DNA of 64,000 bases from Leptospira wolbachii serovar Codice str. CDC (GTDB taxonomy: Bacteria > Spirochaetota > Leptospiria > Leptospirales > Leptospiraceae), in the NCBI RefSeq assembly GCF_000332515.2, contig NZ_AOGZ02000014.1, forward strand, positions 248,001-312,000, read 5' to 3'. Shown piece after piece: positions 54,992 through 64,000 of the stretch. The position numbers and the translations under genes are program-made. The notes under the pieces were generated by a model that did no database searches, was not told the origin of the DNA, and worked only from the letters and a program-made list of their open reading frames with translations. How positions within the stretch are numbered: the first letter of the stretch is position 1; every line of letters starts with the position of its first letter.

Positions 54992-56535
54992 CACATCGTT
55001 TTGTTGAGAAGGTCCTCAAACAAATCTCCGCTGTACATTTCGAGTGCTCCGTTACTTGCAGCGATGATTTTTTTCCCACCTTCGGTTACGTCAAAATTAC
55101 CAATCACATAACCTCTAGTCGCACCTAACTCTTCCATTTGGTTTGTCATCTCCCGAAGGAATACATCGGATACTTTGGCATCCTTCCATTTGCGAACACG
55201 GAATAGTGCCCTTTTATTGACATCTTCTTTAGAAGATGCAAGTAAATTCACACCATCCCCTTCTGGATTGGAAATCTCCTTGGTGACACGATACCCCATA
55301 CTCATCACCATACGAGTGGCTTGATTTTTAAAATTAGTTCCAGGAAGGCTGATAAACTTCTCAAATTTATCCAACCCCAACATATCTAATTTGGAAGTTA
55401 GTTTTTTTCCGCCATCATCCACCATACCTTTGATATTAAAGGGTTTGGAAGAACGCATCCCACTCAGTTCAAAGTATCTAGAGTTTGGAAATAAATTGAC
55501 AGAAAGTAAATTGAGTTCGCGGGAAAGATCATATTCATGTGTTAAAGATTCAACGGTTCCTGTTCCCCGTTCTAATCTATATTTTAAATTGGCAAGGGCC
55601 ACCACATCGGGATCATCTAACCGTTCTACTTCGGCCTCAATTAAATATTCGGAAGCATCGTCCAAACGACCCATGTAAATGGTAATCATTGCAAAGTGAA
55701 TGCTGCTTTCTATGATTTCACTATGCCAAGCATTGAGCCTTGCCATCTCCATACATAGTCGCCCATACTTCAATGCTTCTGGAAAATTTTGCATCAAGAT
55801 AGCTTCTGTCATTAAAAATTGAAACAAGGTGAACCGAACAAATTCGTCTTCGATCTGTTCGCTGATAGCCACTGCAATTTTAACAGCATCTTTGTGTTTG
55901 TTTTCACGCGACAAAGAGAGTGCGTATAAAAAACCAGAGACAGGTGACTTTTCTAGTTTGTAGGCCTTTTCGAAGTAATCTTTTTCCTTTCCGCCTCCTG
56001 TCACTCCAGAGATCACACCTCGGGCGATGAAGTAGGAAGAGAGATTTATTTTCTCTTCTGGGATACGCGAAAAGAAATGGTCAGCAATTTTAAATTCTTT
56101 TTGTCCTAGAGCCATAAATCCCAACCGAAGGCATGCAATGGGATTGGATCTATCGGCTTGGAGGGTATCTAAATAATGGAAAAACGCTTCTTCAAAAAAA
56201 TCTTTGTTATAATAGATATCCGCAACACGGTTAGAAACCGTTACGGAATCGATTTCTTTTGTATACCGGTTGTTCTTTTTAATGATTTCTAGGTGTTTGG
56301 CTTCGTTTAAGGGGTCATTCTCCATGGCATAGATTTTTGCCATAACGTAGTGCCCATAAGGGTTTTGGTGGTCTTCTTCTAGTTTTTCACGAACAAGGGC
56401 CCTTGCATCCAAAAAGTTCCCCAAAGTGGCGAGGCTTAGTGCCTTAGCATAACTATCCCGTCTCTGCCCGACAATGAAGGTCAAGAGAAACCCGAGCATA
56501 ATGACTGCTGCTCCCACAAAGATAAAAAATGCCAA
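54991..56535 (-). CDS. Membrane-anchored TPR protein with Mrr-like C-terminal domain
   Basis: 514 residues: N-terminal membrane helix (about 1-22), tetratricopeptide repeats through about residue 330, then a C-terminal domain (about 400-514) with GDGVNLLASSKEDVNKRALF, RVRKWKDAKVSDVFLREM and GYVIGNFDVTEGG. This resembles the PD-(D/E)xK fold of Mrr-type restriction endonuclease domains, with some catalytic positions (Asp-Gly-Val, then Lys-Arg) recognisable. Starts with TTG at 56535; the start region overlaps the divergent plus-strand gene. Confidence 0.82.
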   Translation of the reverse strand: MAFFIFVGAAVIMLGFLLTFIVGQRRDSYAKALSLATLGNFLDARALVREKLEEDHQNPYGHYVMAKIYAMENDPLNEAKHLEIIKKNNRYTKEIDSVTVSNRVADIYYNKDFFEEAFFHYLDTLQADRSNPIACLRLGFMALGQKEFKIADHFFSRIPEEKINLSSYFIARGVISGVTGGGKEKDYFEKAYKLEKSPVSGFLYALSLSRENKHKDAVKIAVAISEQIEDEFVRFTLFQFLMTEAILMQNFPEALKYGRLCMEMARLNAWHSEIIESSIHFAMITIYMGRLDDASEYLIEAEVERLDDPDVVALANLKYRLERGTGTVESLTHEYDLSRELNLLSVNLFPNSRYFELSGMRSSKPFNIKGMVDDGGKKLTSKLDMLGLDKFEKFISLPGTNFKNQATRMVMSMGYRVTKEISNPEGDGVNLLASSKEDVNKRALFRVRKWKDAKVSDVFLREMTNQMEELGATRGYVIGNFDVTEGGKKIIAASNGALEMYSGDLFEDLLNKTM

Positions 56536-57137
56536 ATTCGATTACTTCCTATTTTCCTATTTTGGTTGGTAAAAAAGAGTCTTACGTCAATTCTGTCCTG
56601 GAAGTGATACAACTCACCTACATTTCGTTTGCTCTTCGCCTTCTCTTCCGGGATCGACTCTATTCGGTGGCCTATGGCCTCGTCGGAGCCCTGGTTTTTA
56701 CATTCTTCTTACTCGCCATAAGGATCCACTTCCATTTGTACTCAGGAGTGTCCCTTACTAGTATCGTTTCCTTTGACCAATCTCCGCAGATTCTTTTTTA
56801 TTCTACAAGTTTTGCACTCATGACTCTCTTTTTCTTCCATTGCCTCCACGGACTCGGAGACATCGGGGTCATGATGGCCATCGGGGGAAACCGATTGGGT
56901 TGTATTTGGCTACATTCCTTGTCCTTATTTTTCCTATTTCTACCCAGTTTCCTTTTGGCAATCATGATCAATATAGGATACCTAAATCCACCTACAGATT
57001 TCGGTATCGGTAATGAATTAAAATCCATTTTTACTTGTTTGGTTCTCTTTATTGCCCTTGGTCTATTGGTATCCGTCCCCACAATTGGAATCAGTTCCTA
57101 CATCGATCCTTACAAATCGATCCGGAGACAAAAGTAA
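56529..57137 (+). CDS. ABC transporter permease-like membrane protein (FtsX type)
   Basis: 202 residues with about four transmembrane helices. The stretch [20 protein letters not shown] before helix 3 matches the coupling segment of FtsX/LolC/MacB permeases, which contacts the ATPase. No large periplasmic domain fits, so it would be a compact form. The ATPase gene begins at its stop (TAATG), so they make one transporter. The start codon at 56529 overlaps the divergent TPR gene. Confidence 0.75.
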   Translation: MPNSITSYFPILVGKKESYVNSVLEVIQLTYISFALRLLFRDRLYSVAYGLVGALVFTFFLLAIRIHFHLYSGVSLTSIVSFDQSPQILFYSTSFALMTLFFFHCLHGLGDIGVMMAIGGNRLGCIWLHSLSLFFLFLPSFLLAIMINIGYLNPPTDFGIGNELKSIFTCLVLFIALGLLVSVPTIGISSYIDPYKSIRRQK

Positions 57138-57808
57138 TGTTACTACGTGTCCACAACCTAACCAAACGATTTGGCAAAGACGAGGCAGTGAGTTCCGTAA
57201 GCTTCGATGTAAACCAAGGGGATTACGTTGCCATCATTGGCCCATCGGGATCGGGCAAAACCACCTTACTCTCCATGCTCACAGGTATGCTCTCTCCCAC
57301 AGAAGGTGACATTCTCTATGACCAAATCAAACTTTCGCAAATTTCCAAACAAGAACTGGCAGAAATTCGTGCAAGGGACTTAGGGCTCGTATTCCAGTTT
57401 TCTGAACTTGTCGGAAATCTTACCATCAAAGAAAACATTCTTTTACCGGCTCTTTTTACTCGTAAGTTTTCCAATTCTGACTACATTCGTAAATGCGATT
57501 ATTTGATCGAACATCTAAAGTTAGGTGATATCCAAAATGCAATTCCCCGAACTTTGTCTGGGGGACAAATCCAAAAAGCAGCGATTGCCCGGTCACTGAT
57601 CAACGATCCAGCTATCTTATTCGCAGATGAGCCATCGGGAGATTTGGATCCTGAAAATAGTTATCTTGTCCAACTCCTCCTTGCAGAATATAACAAAAGA
57701 AACCATTCGATTATTCTTGTCACACATGATATGAAACTTGCCTTTGATGCACAAACCGTTTACGAAATGAAAAACGGAAAGTTCGCCCAGGTAATTAAGG
57801 GAGAATGA
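57137..57808 (+). CDS. ABC transporter ATP-binding protein (LolD/MacB type)
   Basis: 223 residues. Walker [10 protein letters not shown] (about 37-45), Q-loop [17 protein letters not shown], signature [15 protein letters not shown], Walker [14 protein letters not shown] and switch His in VTHD. The GDLDPE and ENILLP phrases fit the LolD/FtsE/MacB class acting on lipoproteins or cell division. The start overlaps the permease stop and its stop overlaps the next start (ATGA). An alternative upstream start at 57035 would lie inside the permease gene. Confidence 0.93.
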   Translation: MLLRVHNLTKRFGKDEAVSSVSFDVNQGDYVAIIGPSGSGKTTLLSMLTGMLSPTEGDILYDQIKLSQISKQELAEIRARDLGLVFQFSELVGNLTIKENILLPALFTRKFSNSDYIRKCDYLIEHLKLGDIQNAIPRTLSGGQIQKAAIARSLINDPAILFADEPSGDLDPENSYLVQLLLAEYNKRNHSIILVTHDMKLAFDAQTVYEMKNGKFAQVIKGE

Positions 57809-58707
57809 GTTTGCGAAATGCCATCGGAGTGGATGTCGGAGGGGGAAGCATTCGTGCAAGCCTATTCGATGAAAGTGGAAACGAAATTAAGTCCCAAGTT
57901 TCCCCCACACCGGATCACTTAGAGAACGACCATTTCCTGAAAATTTTAAAAGATACAATTCGTCCCCTCGTCAAAGATGGGATAGGAATTGGTGTGGGTT
58001 CCCCTGGCCCATTGGATAACGAACGTGGGGTGATGATCTCGAGTGCCAATATGTTAGGACTAAAAAACCTTCCCATCAAAGAATCACTCAAACAAGAATT
58101 CTCCCTTCCCGTTTGGTATGAAAACGATGCCAACTGTGCTGCATTAGGTGAAGCTTACTTTGGAGCTTATAAAAATACCGAATCACAACTCATACTCACC
58201 TTGGGAACGGGTGTCGGTGGAGGATTTGTGAACAAAGGTATTTTGTATTCTGGATACCTCGGTAATGGAATTGAAATTGGCCATACCACTTCTGTGATTG
58301 GTGGGGCCCTTTGTGGCTGTGGGGTTCGAGGTTGTGTGGAAAGTTACTTTTCCACGCGGGGTTTACTCAGTCGGTATAAAGAGAAGTCGAACCAAACTTT
58401 GGAAAATGCTGAAGAATTTTTTCAATTGGTTCGAAACAACGATCCTCTTGCCAAAGAAATCTTAGATTTTGGAACCTTGGCACTGGCCCACGCAGTCAGA
58501 AATGCCGTCCACTTACTAAACCCAGAAGCAGTTGTTTTTGTTGGGGGAATCACAAAATCTTATGACCTGTTCGGAAAAATATTAGAATCCGAAATCAGAT
58601 CTTCCATCTTTCCTGTATTAAATGACAGATTAAAAATTGGTGCGGGGGCGAGTTTGTCTGGTGCCTTAGGCGCTGCATCTCTTGTGTTTTCGAAGGAGAA
58701 AGTATAG
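57805..58707 (+). CDS. ROK family protein (glucokinase-like)
   Basis: 300 residues. ATP-binding phosphate-1 motif [15 protein letters not shown] (about 8-22), catalytic [11 protein letters not shown] (Asp about 111), [16 protein letters not shown] with the sugar-binding Glu-His, and the ROK zinc-binding [12 protein letters not shown]. No DNA-binding domain, so it is a kinase rather than a repressor: a glucokinase or N-acetylhexosamine kinase. Overlaps the ABC gene by 4 bases. Confidence 0.92.
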   Translation: MSLRNAIGVDVGGGSIRASLFDESGNEIKSQVSPTPDHLENDHFLKILKDTIRPLVKDGIGIGVGSPGPLDNERGVMISSANMLGLKNLPIKESLKQEFSLPVWYENDANCAALGEAYFGAYKNTESQLILTLGTGVGGGFVNKGILYSGYLGNGIEIGHTTSVIGGALCGCGVRGCVESYFSTRGLLSRYKEKSNQTLENAEEFFQLVRNNDPLAKEILDFGTLALAHAVRNAVHLLNPEAVVFVGGITKSYDLFGKILESEIRSSIFPVLNDRLKIGAGASLSGALGAASLVFSKEKV

Positions 58708-58708
58708 T

Positions 58709-59053
58709 ATGGAAAATTGTCTTTTCTGTAAAATTGCAAGTGGAGAAATCCAAAGCAAAAAGGAATTTGAATCAGAAAACATATTAGTGTTTCATGATAT
58801 CACTCCGCAGGCCCCTTTTCATGTCCTCATCATTCCCAAAGTCCATATATCCAGTATGAATCAAATTGGAGATTTGGACCCAAAGATACTCACTGAGATA
58901 TTTCAAACCATTCCTAAAATTGCAGAACAAAATGGAATTTCAGAAAAAGGTTATCGATTAGTAAACAATTGTGGAAGTTTCGGCGGACAAACTGTAAACC
59001 ACATCCACTTTCACTTGCTAGGTGGTCGTCACCTAAAATGGCCACCGGGTTAA
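58709..59053 (+). CDS. HIT family hydrolase (HinT-like)
   Basis: 114 residues. NCLFCKIASGEI at the N-terminus and HIHFHLLGGRHLKWPPG at the C-terminus are hallmarks of HinT-like purine nucleoside phosphoramidases. The ATG comes one base after the ROK stop, with AAGGAG upstream at about 58693. It is more canonical than the HIT protein at 18127. Confidence 0.95.
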   Translation: MENCLFCKIASGEIQSKKEFESENILVFHDITPQAPFHVLIIPKVHISSMNQIGDLDPKILTEIFQTIPKIAEQNGISEKGYRLVNNCGSFGGQTVNHIHFHLLGGRHLKWPPG

Positions 59054-59063
59054 AAAGGACAGA

Positions 59064-60029
59064 ATGAGAAAATTATTATTTGGAATCTTAGTTTCAGGCA
59101 TTGCGGTTTATTTTCTTTCAAAAAACTTTGACCTGACCGAATTCGAACGTTTAGAAGGAAAAATCAATTGGTGGATTTTCCCATTGTTATTCCTTTCGAA
59201 TCTATGGGCATTTATACCCTTCTCGATTCGCTGGTATTATCTATTAGAGAAAAAGATTAGTTTTGCCCAGGCCTTTACCACAGCCATCATCGGTGTCGGA
59301 CTCAATATGGTTCTTCCAGCAAGAGGTGGTGACTTAGTGCGCCTCATCATGAACAAAAGAGATACAGAGCTTCCTCTCACTCACTTATTCAGTCGTCTCT
59401 TTTTGGAAAAGGTGATGGATCTTGGTTCTGTCGTTGTGATTGGCGCTGCTGCTCTCTTTTATATGGGACTTGGACAGTCCAAAAACTTAAGCCTCCTTCT
59501 CATCTCTGCTCTTGTGATTGTCGGGATGATTGTTGGACTTATTCTAGTTCGGTATTTTTTAGATCCCCTACGTAAAATAGCTAAAACAATATTTGGTATC
59601 ATCGGCAAACATGGGTTATACGAAGAAAAATTAGACCACCATTTAGTGGAATTTTCCTCCTTTTTAAAAGGCGACAAATTACTAAAGCCTGTTCTTTATT
59701 CCATTCCTACTTGGGTTTTAGGTTATGCAGTCTCCTATTATTTGGCAGGCCTACTCATCGACATGCCTCTTAAATTTCCAGAGGCACTTCTCTTTATGTT
59801 CCTTGGTGGAATGGGTGTAGCAATTCCTTCGGCACCATCCGGAATTGGTGTTTTCCATGCAGCCATCATCTCTGGATTTATCATCCTTGGACGGGATCCA
59901 GGCGAAGGTCTAGTGTATGCAACAGTGGTCCACCTTACACAATTTATTATCACCACAAGTTTAGCTCTTGTGGCATATCTCTACTGGCGATTAACTCACG
60001 AGAAAAAAAACAAAATCCAAAGTTTTTAA
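59064..60029 (+). CDS. Lysylphosphatidylglycerol synthase TM-domain / UPF0104 family membrane protein
   Basis: 321 residues with about eight transmembrane helices. It has the family core GLNMVLPARGGDLVRLIMN (about 91-109), LEKVMDLGS and PSAPSGIGVFHAA near residue 255. The family includes flippase-like proteins that pair with MprF or glycolipid systems; no LPG synthase domain is fused here. Last member of the plus-strand operon (10 bases after the HIT gene), with a terminator at 60040. Confidence 0.88.
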   Translation: MRKLLFGILVSGIAVYFLSKNFDLTEFERLEGKINWWIFPLLFLSNLWAFIPFSIRWYYLLEKKISFAQAFTTAIIGVGLNMVLPARGGDLVRLIMNKRDTELPLTHLFSRLFLEKVMDLGSVVVIGAAALFYMGLGQSKNLSLLLISALVIVGMIVGLILVRYFLDPLRKIAKTIFGIIGKHGLYEEKLDHHLVEFSSFLKGDKLLKPVLYSIPTWVLGYAVSYYLAGLLIDMPLKFPEALLFMFLGGMGVAIPSAPSGIGVFHAAIISGFIILGRDPGEGLVYATVVHLTQFIITTSLALVAYLYWRLTHEKKNKIQSF

Positions 60030-60039
60030 TTCCCTTTTT

Positions 60040-60074
60040 GGAAACCATCTCTCTCTAAATAGAGATGGTTTTCC
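60040..60074 (+). terminator. Terminator after the flippase-like gene
   Basis: CCATCTCT pairs with AGAGATGG around loop CTCTAAAT, and the stem extends through GGAAA/TTTTCC with one bulge. It lies 10 bases past the stop at 60029 and has a run of T before it. Confidence 0.65.
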
Positions 60075-60205
60075 GAAGTGATTTTTTAAAGTTTATCATA
60101 CAGGGATTTCTTTCCATTCTCCTCTTTTCAAGTTGTTCAAACTTGTCTTTCCAGAGAGACAAACAAAATTCTTTAGAGGAAAATCCACTTTTTCCCTTCC
60201 GATAA
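60065..60205 (+). CDS. Very small lipoprotein (46 residues)
   Basis: The frame reads MVFRSDFLKFIIQGFLSIL then LFSSCSNLSFQRDKQNS, a signal peptide with lipobox LFSSC (about 20-24) and a short tail ending LFPFR. Its ATG lies in the 3' arm of the terminator hairpin and there is no good ribosome-binding site, so expression is uncertain. A minus-strand frame of 60 codons across the same bases has no signal or motif and I do not favour it. Confidence 0.42.
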   Translation: MVFRSDFLKFIIQGFLSILLFSSCSNLSFQRDKQNSLEENPLFPFR

Positions 60206-60279
60206 AAGTGGAAACTTCTTACATTCAATATGCACAATCAATCGGATATTTCACCGATCGATTGCAGTCGTTTCGTTAA

Positions 60280-60747
60280 TTAACTTAAAGCTTTAATCAC
60301 ATCATCGGGAGCCTGCACGAGTTCGACAAGGACCCCCTCGCTGCAAAGAGGAAACTCTTCGTTTCCTTTAGGGTGAATAAAACAAACGTTATACCCCGCA
60401 GCCCCTTTTCGAATTCCACCAGGAGTAAACCTAACACCTTGTTTGGTTAAATACTCAACACATTCTTCCAATTTATCAATCCAAAGACCTATATGATTGA
60501 GTTTGGGATCATGAACTTTGGGACTTTTATTTGGGTCAATGGGTTGCATAAGATCAATCTCTACTTTGAAAGGTCCGTTACCCATGGACAGAATGTCCTC
60601 GTCCACGTTCTCCTTTTCACTTCTATAATCAGAAACTTTTGTGAGGCCCATTACATCTACCCAAAACTTGGATAACTTTTCTTTCGACTCACCACCGATG
60701 GCGACTTGTTGGATACCTAAAACTTTAAAAGGACGATTTCCAGACAT
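60280..60747 (-). CDS. VOC (glyoxalase/bleomycin-resistance fold) family protein
   Basis: 155 residues made of two beta-alpha-beta modules with metal-ligand positions: QVAIGGES with [12 protein letters not shown] in the first, and [18 protein letters not shown] with CFIHPKG and LVELVQAP in the second. The second half resembles methylmalonyl-CoA epimerase. Soluble enzyme of unknown substrate, alone in its orientation. Confidence 0.88.
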   Translation of the reverse strand: MSGNRPFKVLGIQQVAIGGESKEKLSKFWVDVMGLTKVSDYRSEKENVDEDILSMGNGPFKVEIDLMQPIDPNKSPKVHDPKLNHIGLWIDKLEECVEYLTKQGVRFTPGGIRKGAAGYNVCFIHPKGNEEFPLCSEGVLVELVQAPDDVIKALS

Positions 60748-60935
60748 TTACATACCTCTTTCTAACAAACCATAATTTCTACCTCACCACATTCTAGCAG
60801 AGACCGTCTCACGAAAATTATTTTTCTCGTTGGTTTCCGATTTCTCGCCCAGTCTCCATTGGAGCAGAACCAGAATTGTATTTGATTTGGCGACCGCCTT
60901 CTATACTGTTAGGTAAATAAAATAGTAGGTATTGA

Positions 60936-61505
60936 ATGAAAAAACTTCTAACATTGGTTCTCTTAAGTATTTTAGGCGTAGCGAATTGCTCTAGCCTAGC
61001 AGTCGTCGATCCGACAAAAGAAATCGCTCCGCAAATTCCCAAAGAAAAAGCCATTTACTTTATCAAAGCTAATTTTAATGCAGGAAGCGAAAAGATCTAC
61101 AACGTAACCTTAGAAAATTTTGACTTGATCAATAGTGAAATCAGCGGTCATACACTGGATTTAGGTAAAGGAAACAAAGACAACCCGAGCCTTCTTACCG
61201 GTTGTTTTCTTTTTACTGGCAATAAAACAGTGTATTCTTTCTATAAGGCAGCAATTCGAACTGGAGGTGGAAAAACTACCAGTGTCAAACTGATTGATAA
61301 AAAAAGTTGGACTCTATCAAATGAAGGATCTAGCGTTCCTATTTTTGCAGGAACTCTCAGTTATTTAGATGGGAAATTAGATATTTCTGATGTTGGATTC
61401 AAAGAGTGTACAACAGAACTCTCAGCCAAATACCCAACGATTGATTTTTCCAAAGCAGAAGAAATCCTAAAGAGAAAACCAAAAGCAGAAGCTAAAAAGA
61501 AATAG
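60936..61505 (+). CDS. Lipoprotein of unknown function
   Basis: 189 residues with lipobox VANC (about 15-18), a beta-rich domain with two cysteines (TGCFLF and KECTTEL) and a basic, Lys/Ala-rich C-terminus (KRKPKAEAKKK). An upstream gap of about 190 bases should hold its promoter. It resembles other single-gene leptospiral lipoproteins. Confidence 0.8.
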   Translation: MKKLLTLVLLSILGVANCSSLAVVDPTKEIAPQIPKEKAIYFIKANFNAGSEKIYNVTLENFDLINSEISGHTLDLGKGNKDNPSLLTGCFLFTGNKTVYSFYKAAIRTGGGKTTSVKLIDKKSWTLSNEGSSVPIFAGTLSYLDGKLDISDVGFKECTTELSAKYPTIDFSKAEEILKRKPKAEAKKK

Positions 61506-61524
61506 TTTTTTCTTTATAAAACAA

Positions 61525-61563
61525 TAGGTTTTGGATTTAAGAAATTACTGAATCCAAAACCTA
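61525..61563 (+). terminator. Terminator-like hairpin after the lipoprotein
   Basis: TAGGTTTTGGATT (61525-61537) and AATCCAAAACCTA (61551-61563) form a perfect 13-bp stem with a 13-base loop, just after the stop. Confidence 0.7.
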
Positions 61564-62068
61564 AACAGTTTAGCCAATCAAACACTTACAAAAGATTGGC
61601 TTCTTAAAGCCCAAGTCATCTATTTCTAACTGCGGAGCATTCCCACAATCCCTACCCGGCGTAATTCCAAAAAAAGTTTGTATTCAACAATTGAATGGCG
61701 ATGAACTTTCGTAATCGTTAACGGCGCAAAAAAAAATATTCGTTATGATGCCAAAATAATCGCATTCTGTGTTCTAAAAAACACCAACACCTGCCAGAAT
61801 AAGAAATTTAGAAGTGGAAAATCATCGCAGAAAATAGCTAAGTTGGCCTTAGAAGGCTTTCAAAAGCAAACCGCTAACATCCGATGAAATAATAAAGAAA
61901 AACACTTTTGAACGTAATCCATAAAAAAAAATCAAAAATAACGTTGGGAACGTTCAAAAAAGAAAAACCTTCGTATCCAAAAATATTGACCAACTGGTTG
62001 ATTGTAGCCAAGACTACAATCACTGGTGCACAGAAAGCTAAAACTAAAGGATATCAACAGGTTTACAA
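61564..62068. other. Gene-poor stretch with possible transposase remnant and a hairpin
   Basis: No complete gene. At 61801-61887 one frame reads KKFRSGKSSQKIAKLALEG then FQKQTANIR, loosely like the N-terminus of IS3 OrfA proteins; the match is weak. At 62000-62021 GATTGTAG and CTACAATC form an 8-bp stem. The operon at 62069 starts soon after. Confidence 0.4.
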
Positions 62069-62437
62069 TTGAAAATTAGAAGTTTCGCATTTATCTTTAT
62101 TATTGTATTATCAACTTCGTCTATTATCCTAAATCTTTTTTTTGGGTGGCACTATTTGTATAAAGAAAAGCATAATACTGCAAAGTTTACAAAAACGAAT
62201 AGTTTAGTTACACAAGTAACGGCTAAATTCGAAAAAGCCTATAAAATACCAGAGGAAAAAATCCACTCTGTTTATGTAAAACCGCATCCTCCTGCCTTCT
62301 TAGAAGGTCGCGAGTTACATTATAAAGATTATTATGTTCAGGAAAAAGATGGCCAGAAAAAAGTTACATTTTTAGAAATCCACGCAAACAAATGGATTCA
62401 TACAACAGTAAGTAGTGAGGCAATTGTTTGGAAATGA
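62069..62437 (+). CDS. Single-pass membrane protein of unknown function
   Basis: 122 residues: one N-terminal helix (about 5-27) and a soluble domain, EKIHSVYVKPHPPAFLEGRE, that I do not recognise. Start is a TTG at 62069 with AACAGG nearby. Its stop overlaps the next start (ATGA), the first of four coupled genes. Confidence 0.65.
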   Translation: MKIRSFAFIFIIVLSTSSIILNLFFGWHYLYKEKHNTAKFTKTNSLVTQVTAKFEKAYKIPEEKIHSVYVKPHPPAFLEGRELHYKDYYVQEKDGQKKVTFLEIHANKWIHTTVSSEAIVWK

Positions 62438-63126
62438 AATTATTTTCTCGTCATCTTGCACTTTCACTAATTTTGTTTTATTTTTCAACTTTAGAGGCTA
62501 ATGACGCATACAAAAAAGGTGTGATACTTGTTCAGGGTAAAGAAGCGGTATTAGGTGAATATACAAAAACCGAAAACGGAGTTTTTGTCAGAAACGATTC
62601 CGTTGGTCGAATGATTACGAATGAACAACTACAGGGGATAGTCTCTGAAGAATACTATTTTATAATTCAAAAAGGTTCACGATCAAAGGCTGCCTGGGAA
62701 TCACTCATCTACTTTGATGCTGGAGCAAGCTACCAATGGCACTCAAGCAAAGAGAAAACAGAACAAGAGGATTTCTATATCCGCATCATCAAGTTAAGTT
62801 TGGTTCTTACAACCGGAATTTTCTTTTGGGATGCACAACAGGCAAATAACGCAGTTAAAAATTCATACATCGGATTAAGTAATAATGTAGAAAAGAAATT
62901 TGATTCTAGCTATAGAAATTATCAAATAGCTGGGCTACTTACTTTGTTCACTTTTTCATATTCAACAATAAATGCACATCTTCGCTTTGGACGCAATGAG
63001 CAAAACGAAGATTTAGATATTCCGGCAAGAAACTTAACAAGATTTAGTTCTTTCTATCAATATAGAGATACGCCAAACATGATCGCCAAAAATAATATTG
63101 AGTTCTCTTTTATTAAAACTTTTTAA
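62434..63126 (+). CDS. Exported protein of unknown function
   Basis: 230 residues from the ATG at 62434: signal peptide (about 1-20), a short beta-rich region and two hydrophobic segments (about 120-137 and 165-185, LVLTTGIFFWDAQQ and IAGLLTLFTFSYS). Arrangement resembles DUF5683-type proteins, but I am not sure. Second gene of the coupled operon. Confidence 0.65.
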   Translation: MKLFSRHLALSLILFYFSTLEANDAYKKGVILVQGKEAVLGEYTKTENGVFVRNDSVGRMITNEQLQGIVSEEYYFIIQKGSRSKAAWESLIYFDAGASYQWHSSKEKTEQEDFYIRIIKLSLVLTTGIFFWDAQQANNAVKNSYIGLSNNVEKKFDSSYRNYQIAGLLTLFTFSYSTINAHLRFGRNEQNEDLDIPARNLTRFSSFYQYRDTPNMIAKNNIEFSFIKTF

Positions 63127-63136
63127 GGAAAAATTC

Positions 63137-63799
63137 ATGCTAAAAAAAATTCAAACTTTGAAACCATTAGTAGCACTGATTTACATCGCTTTCTTTTATA
63201 ACTGTATCGATAAAGGAAGCGCTAATTTTTTGCCTGTTTTTTTGGGTGGCACAAAACCATATATATACGAAGATTTAGGACTTCCTGCTTCTCCTGAGGA
63301 GCCTGGACAAGCATCGCTACCAATTATATCTGCTGAAGAGTCGGAAGCTATTGAAGCTTTGTTAAAGGAACTTTCAGAATTTGAAATATTAACAGATGTG
63401 GGAATGAAAAAACAATCTGTTGAAGGTTGGAAGACAATTCAATTCGCAAAACCATCGGATAAAGAAATTGATGATAAAATTTATAGAGAGTCTATAGGAC
63501 AAAATGTTCCGGATAAGGTTGCTGGGACGAAAGAGGAATTAATTGCAAAGGAGTCCCAGGAGGCAGATCAGTTTTTTGGAAGAATTGAATCAGATTTTCC
63601 ATTGTATAGCATAGATGATTTGATAAATGTTAGAAAGCGACTAACTCTATCATTAATAATGATTCGTCTGGAAATAGACTTCGGTGATAGAAACTCAGGT
63701 ATACCTATCGATCTCCTAACTATAATCAGAACAAAAACTGTAGCACTCAGGCAAAAAGTTTCGGAAGAGCTTTTGAAAAGAGGTGTAACTAAACTATGA
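63137..63799 (+). CDS. Lipoprotein of unknown function, helical
   Basis: 220 residues from the ATG at 63137, with AAGGA nine bases upstream. A signal peptide ends FFYNC (lipobox), followed by a Pro-rich linker and a largely helical acidic domain (ESEAIEALLKELSEFEIL). Overlaps the next start (ATGA). Confidence 0.72.
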   Translation: MLKKIQTLKPLVALIYIAFFYNCIDKGSANFLPVFLGGTKPYIYEDLGLPASPEEPGQASLPIISAEESEAIEALLKELSEFEILTDVGMKKQSVEGWKTIQFAKPSDKEIDDKIYRESIGQNVPDKVAGTKEELIAKESQEADQFFGRIESDFPLYSIDDLINVRKRLTLSLIMIRLEIDFGDRNSGIPIDLLTIIRTKTVALRQKVSEELLKRGVTKL

Positions 63800-64000
63800 A
63801 AAGGAAATTTCTGTTGGTAATCGTATTTATTTTGTTAATCCTCACTTCTTGTCAAAAAGAAGAAGATTATTGGAAAACTTCGCCTGAATTCAAACTTTTT
63901 GTCCTACGTGAAATTCTGTGGCAACAAGGCAACTGTCTCTCACCAAATTCAATACTAGAAAAAGGAGTAAGTTATAGTATTACTCTTAAAGCAGGAGAGA
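63796..64000 (+). CDS. Lipoprotein, 3' end outside window
   Basis: At least 68 residues: a hydrophobic signal peptide ending in lipobox LTSC (about 16-19), then QKEEDYWKTSPEFKLF. The ATG overlaps the previous stop. The window ends before the stop codon. Confidence 0.78.
   Translation, partial: MKRKFLLVIVFILLILTSCQKEEDYWKTSPEFKLFVLREILWQQGNCLSPNSILEKGVSYSITLKAGE

Noticed and set aside
60055..60237. Minus-strand 60-codon frame
   Set aside because: No signal, motif or ribosome-binding site; the opposite strand offers a lipoprotein signal instead.

Overview
The window looks like chromosome I of a Leptospira, most likely from the saprophytic group. The evidence is a spirochaete-type translation cluster that runs straight into flagellar genes (rimP-nusA-infB-rbfA-truB-rpsO-pnp-M16 peptidase-dut-flgG-flgA), the very large number of short lipoproteins with loose spirochaetal lipoboxes, many PAS kinases, a CHASE2 cyclase and a six-helix chemotaxis receptor. 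The species is inference; the gene families are read from the sequence.

Layout. 1-11.9 kb is a minus-strand housekeeping operon (translation, RNA decay, dUTPase, distal rod and P-ring assembly). 12.0-15.2 kb is a plus-strand operon (lipoprotein, NAD(P)HX repair enzyme, membrane protein). 15.3-19.4 kb holds a MarR regulator with a clear palindromic operator and its DUF1398 partner, a split pair of PPK2 polyphosphate kinase genes, a HIT protein, a membrane protein and tRNA-Arg. 19.45-36.1 kb is an accessory island starting at the tRNA 3' end. 36.5-49.6 kb is signalling (PAS/HisKA protein, PhzF, chemotaxis receptor, CHASE2 adenylate cyclase, M48 peptidase, lipoprotein, FadL-like porin, large PAS kinase). 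49.6-60.2 kb holds two patatin-like lipases around an NlpC/P60 protein, ruvA, a TPR protein with an Mrr-like C-terminus, and an ABC/ROK/HIT/flippase operon. 60.2-64 kb has a VOC protein, lipoproteins and an operon that leaves the window.

The island is the most interesting part. It is AT-rich and almost entirely minus-strand. It looks like a store of Rhs (YD-repeat) toxin C-terminal tips. At least nine Rhs-derived tips or tip remnants are each followed by a small lipoprotein whose start codon overlaps or abuts the tip's stop codon (usually ATGA or GTGA). That is the layout expected of toxin-immunity pairs, with the immunity protein exported as a lipoprotein. Only one long Rhs gene is present (28331-30742) and it is cut at its 5' end; the others are short 3' pieces. 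Eight copies of a structured element (140 bp when complete) lie at cassette boundaries, seven in one orientation inside the island and one inverted at 16.3 kb. Three copies carry the same 3' fragment of an IS481-type transposase. A 70-bp direct repeat abutting the tRNA-Arg 3' end marks the left border. The immunity role is inferred from position and signal peptides, not shown.
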